Positions 43,901 through 55,900 of a stretch of 64,000 nucleotides of DNA are shown here, piece by piece. A program made the position numbers and the translations under genes. The stretch is taken from the NCBI GenBank assembly GCA_020002185.1, contig CM034542.1, forward strand, positions 57,941,592 through 58,005,591, read 5' to 3'. This DNA is from Paraescarpia echinospica. Its lineage: Eukaryota > Annelida > Polychaeta > Sabellida > Siboglinidae. Position 1 is the first letter of the stretch. Every line of letters starts with the position of its first letter. Below the pieces are notes generated by a model. That model had not been told where the DNA came from. It was given only the letters and a program-made list of their open reading frames with translations, and did no database searches.

Positions 43901-46900
43901 GAGCGTCAGTACCTGCTGACTCAAATACACAGTTTATACAGCACAACAACGGCTCTAATACACACTACATACAACTACAGAGCATCAGCACCTGCTGGCT
44001 CTTATATACACTACATACAATTAAGAGTGTCATCACCTGCTGGCTCTAATACACATTACATACAACTAAGTGTCAGCGCCTGCTGGCTCTAATACACACT
44101 ACATACAACTAAGTGTCAGCGGCTGCTGGCTCTAATACACACTACATACAACTAAGTGTCAGCGGCTGCTGGCTCTAATACACACTACATACAACTAAGT
44201 GTCAGCGCCTGCTGGCTCTAATACACACTACATACAACTAAGTGTCAGCGCCTGCTGGCTCTAATACACACTACATACAACTAAGTGTCAGCGGCTGCTG
44301 GCTCTAATACACACTACATACAACTAAGTGTCAGCGCCTGCTGGCTCTAATACACACTACATACAACTAAGTGTCAGCGGCTGCTGGCTCTAATACACAC
44401 TACATACAACTAAGAGCGTCATCGCCTGCTGGCTCTAATACACACTACATACAACTAAGAGCGTCATCGCCTGCTGGCTCTAATACACACTACATACAAC
44501 TAAGTGTCAGCACCTGCTGGCTCTAATACATACTACATACAACTAAGTGTCAGCGGCTGCTGGCTCTAATACACACTACATACAATTAAGAGCGTCATCG
44601 CCTGCTGGCTCTAATACACACTACATACAACTAAGAGCGTCATCGCCTGCTGGCTCTAATACACACTACATACAACTAAGAGCGTCAGCGCCTGCTGGCT
44701 CTAATACACACTACATACAACTAAGTGTCAGCGGCTGCTGGCTCTACTACACTACATACAACTAAGAGCGTCAGCGCCTGCTGGCTCTAATACACACTTC
44801 ATACAACTAAGAGTGTCAGCGCCTGCCAGCTCTAATACACACTACATACAACTAAGTGTCAGCGGCTGCTGGCTTTAGTACATCAATTGCTACAAACAAA
44901 TACCTAAAGCATCAGTGCCTGCTCTACTTCTTGGTCAGAACATTGTGTATTGTATGTGGGATTTCAGTATTATCTTAAGTGGATAAAATTATAATTTGGT
45001 GCTTACAGCAAACACTTCCACTGTACTTAAATATACAGATAAAAACTTGTAATAACAAGTATTTGCAAGTGACAGACTATAAAAATTACCTTTTCTATTG
45101 AGACAATTCCACCGCAGTCCTGTGAAGTCTGTGTTGCCCTCGATGTTGACCCCTTCACTGTTGTAACCCCACTTGTTGTACCCCTCCCTGTTAAAGCCGT
45201 AGCAGTCATATCCGTTGATGTCATATCCATTCTGGTCAAAGCCATCTCGGTTGAACCCTGGGACATACAAGTAGATGACACCATATGAACTGCCTGAAAT
45301 GTGTGAGCACTTTAAAGTCAGAGTATGTGAGATAGAAACCAGTCCCAATTGCCTTCAATAAAAGTTGTTAAACAAATCAGCCTCACTTATTGTGTGGATG
45401 TTTACAACTGATTTTAGCAACATGATTCCACACCAAATTAATTAATGTATTGGACATAAAGCATTCACGTACATCAGCCTTTGTTCACATGTATAATTAG
45501 TCCAATGATAAAACTGATGTTCTTGCAAATTTGTCTAAATAATTACTTATAACTACAGTAAAGCTTGTCCATACTGGACATCTTTGGGAATGGGCAATAT
45601 GTCCATTATGGCCAGATTACTGCTACGGACAGGTAGTGACAATGCAAACTTGTCATTTGGGACTTTCAAAAGTTTGCATCACTGACAGGTTTTCTTTATC
45701 AATATATATATACCACTAAGGCAGGTTTCACTGTATTCCTATAATCATTACAGTAGCTTTGACAACATCATGTACACTGGAACCTCCCTATTAAGGTCAC
45801 CCTTTGGACTGAGTCAGTGTCCTGAATCAGAATAATGAGATGATTGCATAGTAGCGAGACTATTTTCCTGAATAGTTTAACCTGGCTATATGGTCACCTC
45901 AGTAATACAGTCACCTCATAATTAAGGTCACTCTAAGATAGCCACAAATGATCTCTATGACAGTCAATTATAGGAAATTAGTCCTGCTAATATGGTCACC
46001 TCGTAATTCAGGTCACTTTGCCCCAGTGCCAAGGGACTCCTTAATGGTAAGGTTCTACTGTACTTTGGTGTTACGGAAATAATTTGGGACTCCTAGGTTG
46101 GCTACAATTGTGAGGTGGCTGTATTACAGAGCGACCTTAATTATGAGTTGGCTCTATTACACAGGTGACCATGAAGCAAAGTTTGACTGCGCATTTAAAG
46201 TTGTCTAACTCTGAGAAATCAAACCCTTACCTTGTCTGTTCACCCCAAAGATGTCATAGCCAATGCTGTCATAGCCATCCGCCCCGTAGCAGTGACTGTA
46301 CTGGGGAGGCACAACGCCCACGGGGTACCTTTCACCAGTCCCGTTACATGGCGCCCCTTTGGCCGAAACGGCGTAACCAACACAGAGTGCATCCTCAGAG
46401 TTCACAACATCCTTAGGCGAGACGTTGAATGGCACCATGATGGTATCCCAGAATGCAGCAGGATAGACGCGCTGACGCTGCGCCTTCTGCCACTGCCAGA
46501 ACAACATGTCTGCGAAGCTGTGGACAGCGAGAAAGACGGGATCGTAGACGCTCCCTGATGTCACCATGTCTCCGCCGACAAACACATGCACGTAGCTGAT
46601 GAGCGACTCCAAATTGGTGGTCATGTCCATGTAATCATCATAGTTCAATGACACCGCAATCTCCAGCAGTGACGGGATTGGAACAGACACGTTGAACCGC
46701 CGTCTCAAACACGGCTGCCATGAATCAGTCGGACCGAATGGATGACTACCGACACAGCCACCATGCGCAGCATCGCCATCACCGCCGAAATAATTTCCCT
46801 GCCAAACAATGGCTGTGGCCAGCGAGCCGGCGTCGGTTGTAAAATCAAAGTATGGAATGGCTATGGTGCAGTCTATTGCCTGGAGTTTGCGCTCGATGTG

Positions 46901-49900
46901 GCGTAGGAATACGCGATGCCAGGGTAAGTAGAGCTCGGGGCGGTTCGCATGGACTACGTGGTGCATGTACAGGTCTCGCAGTCGGTCCCATTCACCCGGA
47001 GTCTCTGTCAACTTGAGCTGTTGAACGGCTTGCTGGAACTTGAGGAGTTCCTTGGGTGTCAGGTCACGGATCTCCTTCCGTACCGTCTGTGCCGAGCACC
47101 TGGAAATACCCCACACATGTCACTGTACTACTGGCAATGATGCTGGTTAATTTGTCTTGCAAATTATAGTGTTATATTTGCATGTTATATTTATGTTACA
47201 TTAGTTTTACACTAGTTTTACATTCATTTATGTGCATGTGTTATTTTGTGAACTACATATATTGAAGTTGTATGATTTAGTAAAACTAAAAATGGCTGTC
47301 ATAATATACAAAGCAAGCAATAAGCTGTTACCAAATAATTTACAATTGTTAATCAATAAAGGGTCTGATAAGACACGTGAAACACATAAAAGTACAAATT
47401 TAGGAGAAGCCTTCGTAATGACAACTCTAAAAAGCCCAGTGTATATCAATATGTGGTATAAAATTGAGGAATTCGCTGGACCATCCTGTACAATGTGCCA
47501 AAACTTTTTTTTTTTCAGAAATTGTACAAAAGTAAAATGTTCCAATATTATCAATTGCTGGTTTGATATATTGAAAATATGCCAGAAACCAAAAAATACT
47601 ACTGTATTATGTTCATATTATTATGTTGTTATAATTCAAACTGTTCATATATTAGAACTGTTGAAAGGGGAAAGCACTTTGTTAAGTGTTAAACTTCTGC
47701 TTTCTCCTTTACTACAATAATTGGAAATACAATTAAAACATAGAATCATGTATGTATTATACAGATACTTTATTGCCATTATTGACATAAAATACATGTC
47801 AATTAGGAATGTGACTTGATGTTAAAACATACAGTCACATCAAACATACCACAAACATACAATAACAGATAAATAAATAAATATAATAAAATTAAAGTCT
47901 CAAATTGTCTAATATAAAAAATCCACTAAAATTGATAAATTAAGCTAAAACTACCACATAAAAGAAGTATAAAACACATCTGACAAAATTAACATTCCAT
48001 TGTCTCTATCTATCACTGAAGTCTATGTTTATTACCCGATAAGGCAGCCAAGGCATGGGGAAAGAAACTGTCTCGGAAACGATTTGTCTTCGCATGAATA
48101 TTTCTGAATCGCCTGCCTGAAGGGTTTTTTAATAGATGGTGGGCGGGGTGTGTTGGATCCATGAACATTTTCTCTCTTCCTGGTTCTTTCACTGAATATA
48201 GCTGACAGAGGGGTTCACTGCCGACGATCTTCGATGCTGTTTTTACCACTCTGTCTATCTTTTGACACTGGTTGATATTTCCAAACCACACACATGGCGA
48301 ATGTAAGTACACTCTCAATGGTTGAGCGATAGAATTGAAGAAGAATTTATCTCCTCAGCATGAACTTCTTCAATCTTTGCTGGGCCTTCTTCACGACTGC
48401 ATCCATGTTTTTTCCCATCCTAGGTCACTAGAGATGGTGGTGCCCAGAAAGTTGAAGAAGTCCACTCTTTTGATGGCTTCGCCATTGATAATAATGGGAG
48501 CAACTGGGGCTTTCTTCTTTCTAAAATCAACGATAATCTCCCTTGTTTTGGACGTGTTCAGTTGAAGATTGTTTTCGTTACACAACGACACCAGCCTGTC
48601 CATTTCATGGCGGTACCATCCGAGTTCCTCACCAACCCTTCTAAGGTGGTATCATCTGCAAACTTCACCAGCTGTACGGAGGAATGTTGGGACGCAGAGT
48701 CATTCATGAAGAGCGAGTACAGGAATGGGGAGAGGACACAACCCTGGGGAGTTCAAGATGATAGTGTTTGAAACAATGTCATTCATAACATTATGTTATT
48801 GTGGAAATAGCATGTATTATTATCCAGCTCGACACTCATGATTTATTAGATTGTTCTACATGTTTAAATTCTTATTTTTAACTGTTAATTATACACAGGT
48901 AACATGTATCTGTTTGCCTTGATAGTAAATTGTCCAATCTTTACATGCACTTAACAATGTTCTATTACAACCACAACATAAACATGAAAATCAAACTACT
49001 ATTTTCCTGCTGCTTTTCGGAAATAAAAACCTATTTCATTCCACTAGAGGATAAAAGGACCTGTAACTTATATAGCAATTTATATAACTATTGGTTAGAG
49101 CACCAGCCTGCCAATTAATTTTATTTACCCTACTTTGCCTGTATCTTTCGGAAGAGACACTAAAAGCTGTTGGTCTGTTTTACCTGGTGTCTATGCCAGG
49201 AGAAATAAAAGATCTCACACTAGAAATTATAAAAAACCAAGTCCATTATTGGCTCATGATCTTCAAAAAAACATATTGACAGTGCATTAGCGTCTACCAA
49301 AAAATTACTCCCATAATGGAGCAAACGCCATGAGTGCCTTATATAAGTTTTTAATATGTTTTACATAATGGAGTAAATGCCATGAGTAAATGCCATGCCG
49401 TGTTAAAATAAAGTTTTATATTATTATTAACATACGCAGATAATAACAATAGTAATATTATAATAACATAATTTAACAGGATGCACGCACCTACACTGTA
49501 CTTGTCCAGACATTTCACAGCGGCATGAATCACAGCCATAGCGGAAGGTACTTCCTAGGGGGTAGCTGAGCCCACCAGCCACCAGGCACCCCTCTTGGTG
49601 TTGACTGGGAATGCAGCCAGACCCCTGACAACTCTGCCCTGGCTTGAAGCTGAGCAGTTCAACAGGAGTGGAAACGGCCTGAGGAAGACTGCGACAGGCT
49701 GCCATGTCTAGCACCTGATGGACAGAAACACCTTGATATTACGACCACACCATGGTGCAACATATTGCTACAGGATGCCATGTCTGGCACCTAACGGATA
49801 GAAACACCTTGATATTATGACCACAGCATGGTGCGACATATTGCTACAGGATGCCACGTCCAGCACCTGATGGACAGAAACACCTTGATATTACAACATC

Positions 49901-52900
49901 ATGGTGTGACATGCCGCCATGTCCAGCACCTGATGGACAGAAACACCTTGATATTACGACCACATCATGGTGTGACATGCCGCCATGTCCAGCACCTGAT
50001 GATGGAGAGACCTTGTTATTACGACCACAACACGGTGCGACAGGCTGTCATGTCCAGCACCCGATGACAGAAACACCTTATTATTATTATGACCACATCA
50101 TGATGCGACAGGCTGCCATGTCCAGCACACGATGACAGAAACACCTTGTTATTACGACCAAAACATGGTGCTGCAAACTGCAACAGGATGTCATGTCCAG
50201 CACCTGATGTAAATACTGTATCTCATAAATAATAATAGTCTCACTCCATGTATACATGCATAAAATACAAAACATAAATACGTTATAAATACAGAGTGCA
50301 TTATGTACATGGATGATGGGCCATTCAGGAGTGAGACTAATGTAAAAAAAAAAATGTACACATAAACACGATACTAATTTAATTAATATCAATAAGCATA
50401 AACATTCTGTTGTGTCACAAACACGTATATGCAGTATTTTATTACTGTACAGGTAGTTTTAATTATAGTATCATTACTCAGTAATATATAAAATAATTTG
50501 TATTCGTATCAACATATTTTTGTAACTGACCATGTAGATGTTCTCTGTGTAAGAGTGTACTAGCCTGGCAGTCTGTCTTTGGCTTTGCTGTGGGGACGGT
50601 GGTTCGGTAACAACACGCTCCAACCAGACAGTTCACTCGACACTCATCCAAAGTCTCAAAGTTGTTCACATTGCCACCACAACCTACAGCAGAACTAGAT
50701 TTAACTCCCTAACATAATAAAACAAAGTTTTATTGGTCACACAGCCACCAACATTTTTAACATGATAAAACAATGTTTTATTGTTCACACTACCACCAAC
50801 ATTTTAACATGATAAAACAATGTTTTATTGTTCACACTACCACCAACATTTTTAACATGATAAAACAATGTTTTATTGTTCACACTACCACCAACATTTT
50901 TAACATGATAAAACAATGTTTTATTGGTCACACAGCCACCAACATTTTTAACATGATAAAACAATGTTTTATTGTTCACACTACCACCAACATTTTTAAC
51001 ATGATAAAACAATGTTTTATTGTTCACACTACCACCAACATTTTAACATGATAAAACAATGTTTTATTGTTCACACTACCACAAACATTTTTAACATGAT
51101 AAAACAATGTTGTATTGTTCACACTACCACCAACATTTTAACATAGTAAAATAAAGTGTTATTGTTCACACCGCCACCAAATTTTTTAACCTAGTGTTTT
51201 ACATCTAACGTAACTATTTCAATCTAGAATAAAAAGTATTGCTGATCACGATGCCACCTTGGCTTACAGCAATATGTCTTGCTATCACAACCCTATGGCA
51301 AAACAAGCTTTTACATTTAATGTTGGTATACATTAAATAGGTATATTCTTATACTGCACGGTACCCAGCCCCTTTGGAAGCATTACATTATTTATGTTTG
51401 TGCTGGAAAAGTTTAATAAAATTCAATCATATAACAATCTAGACTAAGACAAGGTTTTAATAAAACAATATACTATTCAGACTAGTATGAAGTGTGCTTA
51501 AAATACCGGACTCTCAATCAAAAGAACCCACTTTCACTTGCCGTCGTTTCAGTGCCTGGGCAAAGGAGTAATTGCTGTGAAGCTGAATGCTCCCAGAGAA
51601 GTCGAGATGGTGTTTGAATAAACAGGTCTGTAAACTGTAGACACTGTCCTATGTCTCTATTGTAGTAGTATCGCTGCAGTGACTGGAGACACTCACCTGT
51701 GTATGTAAACTGTAGACACTGTCCTGTCTCTATTGTAGTAGTATCGCTGCAGTGACTGGAGACACTCACCTGTGTATGTAAACTGTAGACACTGTCCTAT
51801 GTCTCTATTGTAGTAGTATCGCTACAGTGACTGGAGACACTCACCTGTGTATGTAAACTGTAGACACTGTCCTATGCCTCTATTGTAGTAGTATCGCTGC
51901 AGTGACTGGAGGCACTCACCTGTGTATGTAAACTGTAGACACTGTCCCATGTCTCTATTGTAGTAGTATCACTGCAGTGACTGGAGACACTCACCTGTGT
52001 ATGTAAACTGTAGACACTGTCCTATGTCTCTATTGTAGTAGTATCGCTGCAGTGACTGGAGGCACTCACCTGTGTATGTAAACTGTAGACACTGTCCTAT
52101 GTCTCTATTGTAGTAGTATCGCTGCAGTGACTGGAAGCACTCACCTGTGTATGTAAACTGTAGACACTGTCCTATGTCTCTATTGTAGTAGTATCGCTGC
52201 AGTGACTGGAGGCACTCACCTGTGTATGTAAACTGTAGACACTGTCCTATGTCTCTATTGTAGTAGTATCACTGCAGTGACTGGAGACACTCACCTGTGT
52301 ATGTAAACTGTAGACACTGTCCTATGTCTCTATTGTAGTAGTATCACTGCAGTGACTGGAAGCACTCACCTGTGTATGTAAACTGTAGACACTGTCCTAT
52401 GTCTCTATTGTAGTAGTATCACTGCAGTGACTGGAGACACTCACCTGTGTATGTAAACTGTAGACACTGTCCTATGTCTCTATTGTAGTAGTATCACTGC
52501 AGTGACTGGAAGCACTCACCTGTGTATGTAAACTGTAGACACTGTCCTATGTCTCTATTGTAGTAGTATCACTGCAGTGACTGGAGGCACTCACCTGTGT
52601 ATGTAAACTGTAGACACTGTCCTATGTCTCTATTGTAGTAGTATCACTGCAGTGACTGGAGACACTCACCTGTGTATGTAAACTGTAGACACTGTCCTAT
52701 GTCTCTATTGTAGTAGTATCACTGCAGTGACTGGAGGCACTCACCTGTGTATGTAAACTGTAGACACTGTCCTATGTCTCTATTGTAGTAGTATCGCTAC
52801 AGCGACTGGAGACACTCACCTGTGTATGTAAACTGTAGACACTGTCCTATGTCTCTATTATAGTAGTATCGCTGCAGTGACTGGAGGCACTCACCTGTGT

Positions 52901-55900
52901 ATGTAAACTGTAGACACTGTCCTATGTCTCTATTGTAGTAGTATCTCTGCAGTGACTGGAGGCACTCACCTGTGTATGTAAACTGTAGACACTGTCCTAT
53001 GTCTCTATTGTAGTAGTATCGCTGCAGTGACTGGAGACACTCACCTGTGTATGTAAACTGTAGACACTGTCCTTTGTCTCTATTGTAGTAGTATCGCTGC
53101 AGTGACTGGAGACACTCACCTGTGTATGTAAACTGTAGACACTGTCCTTTGTCTCTATTGTAGTAGTATCACTGCAGTGACTGGAGACACTCACCTGTGT
53201 ATGTAAACTGTAGACACTGTCCTATGTCTCTATTGTAGTAGTATCGCTGCAGTGACTGGAGGCACTCACCTGTGTATGTAAACTGTAGACACTGTCCTAT
53301 GTCTCTATTGTAGTAGTATCACTGCAGTGACTGGAGACACTCACCTGTGTATGTAAACTGTAGACACTGTCCTATGTCTCTATTGTAGTAGTAGTATCGC
53401 TACAGTGACTGGAGACACTCACCTGTGTATGTAAACTGTAGGCACTGTCCTATGTCTCTATTGTAGTAGTATCGCTGCAGTGACTGGAGGCACTCACCTG
53501 TGTATGTAAACTGTAGACACTGTCCTATGTCTCTATTGTAGTAGTATCGCTACAGTGACTGGAGACACTCACCTGTGTATGTAAACTGTAGGCACTGTCC
53601 TATGTCTCTATTGTAGTAGTATCGCTGCAGTGACTGGAGGCACTCACCTGTGTATGTAAACTGTAGACACTGTCCTATGTCTCTATTGTAGTAGTATCAC
53701 TGTAGTGACTGGAAACAGTCACCTGTGTATGTAAACTGTAGACACTGTCCTATGTCTCTATTGTAGTAGTATCACTGCAGTGACTGGAGACACTCACCTG
53801 TGTATGTAAACTGTAGACACTGTCCTATGTCTCTATTGTAGACACTCGCTGCAGTGACTAGTAGACTGGGATCACCTGTGTATGTAAACTGTAGACACTG
53901 TCCTATGTCTCTATTGTAGTAGTATCACTGCAGTGACTGGAGACACTCACCTGTGTATGTAAACTGTAGACACTGTCCTATGTCTCTATTGTAGTAGTAT
54001 CACTGCAGTGACTGGAAACAGTCACCTGTGTATGTAAACTGTAGACACTGTCCTATGTCTCTATTGTAGTAGTATCACTGCAGTGACTGGAGGCACTCAC
54101 CTGTGTATGTAAACTGTAGACACTGTCCTATGTCTCTATTGTAGTAGTATCACTGCAGTGACTGGAGGCACTCACCTGTGTATGTAAACTGTAGACACTG
54201 TCCTATGTCTCTATTGTAGTAGTATCGCTACAGCGACTGGAGACACTCACCTGTGTATGTAAACTGTAGACACTGTCCTATGTCTCTATTGTAGTAGTAT
54301 CACTGCAGTGACTGGAGGCACTCACTTGTGTATGTAAACTGTAGACACTGTCCTATGTCTCTATTGTAGTAGTATCGCTACAGCGACTGGAGACACTCAC
54401 CTGTGTATGTAAACTGTAGACACTGTCCTATGTCTCTATTGTAGTAGTATCGCTGCAGTGACTGGAGGCACTCACCTGTGTATGTAAACTGTAGACACTG
54501 TCCTATGTCTCTATTGTAGTAGTATCTCTGCAGTGACTGGAGGCACTCACCTGTGTATGTAAACTGTAGACACTGTCCTATGTCTTTATTGTAGTAGTAT
54601 CGCTGCAGTGACTGGAGACACTCACCTGTGTATGTAAACTGTAGACACTGTCCTTTGTCTCTATTGTAGTAGTATCGCTGCAGTGACTGGAGACACTCAC
54701 CTGTGTATGTAAACTGTAGACACTGTCCTTTGTCTCTATTGTAGTAGTATCACTGCAGTGACTGGAGACACTCACCTGTGTATGTAAACTGTAGACACTG
54801 TCCTATGTCTCTATTGTAGTAGTATCACTGCAGTGACTGGAAACAGTCACCTGTGTATGTAAACTGTAGACACTGTCCTATGTCTCTATTGTAGTAGTAT
54901 CACTGCAGTGACTGGAGGCACTCACCTGTGTATGTAAACTGTAGACACTGTCCTATGTCTCTATTGTAGTAGTATCACTGCAGTGACTGGACCTGTGTAT
55001 GTAAACTGTAGACACTGTCCTATGTCTCTATTGTAGTTGTATCGCTGCAGTGACTGGAAGCACTCACCTGTGTATGTAAACTGTAGACACTGTCCTATGT
55101 CTCTATTGTAGTAGTATCACTGTAGTGACTGGAAGCACTCACCTGTGTATGTAAACTGTAGACACTGTCCTATGTCTCTATTGTAGTAGTATCGCTGCAG
55201 TGACTGGAAGCAGGTGCCGGCATGTGGTGGAAACATACACATACTGGTGCGTGACTGACAAGCACTGCCATGGCATCCAATGAGGTACTGACACTGCTTG
55301 ATGTTGCCACTTTTCACCAGGCAAGTTCCGCCAGGATGGCACCGACACGGATCTGGTCATCAAACACATCCAGTCGTAGAATAATATATATGTATATATA
55401 TATATATATATATACCGGCTGTATATACACTTACACAGCACCAATCTAGTTAAAATGATTCAAGGCGCTTTACCAATAAAATATTAAATAAATAATGTAA
55501 TTAATTCAACATAAAAGTTATATCTTTATGGTATCAGTATGTATAAACACTCAAAATGAAAAGGATTTAATGCCAAGTCTAAATGTCATTATATCAGTTA
55601 AAATATAGATTATAACCTAATGTTTTTAAACTCCTCTTAAAAGCTGCCTTAGCATTCAATTCAGGCATTAGTAGATCATTCCAGAGATGCTGCCACTGGT
55701 GCCATTAAAATAACCCCACTGGAGTATGGCACACGTGACTGGATTTTTTAAATGTTAAGACATTGTTTCATAATGGGTTATGAACTCAAACATGTTGAGC
55801 TGTCAAATTAGAAAAAATACAAAACATTTGCAAATTTTTAAAATAATTGTTGTAGTCAGGTGCAGCATTATGTATACAAACAGAAAGTAAACTTTCAGTT

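Noticed and set aside
47232..47720. 162-codon plus-strand frame as a host gene
   Set aside because: It resembles the late region of LINE polymerases and lacks a catalytic core; treated as a retroelement remnant.
55178..55444. 88-codon frame over exon 4
   Set aside because: Alternative frame of exon 4; the other frame gives an exact Kunitz cysteine spacing and phase match.
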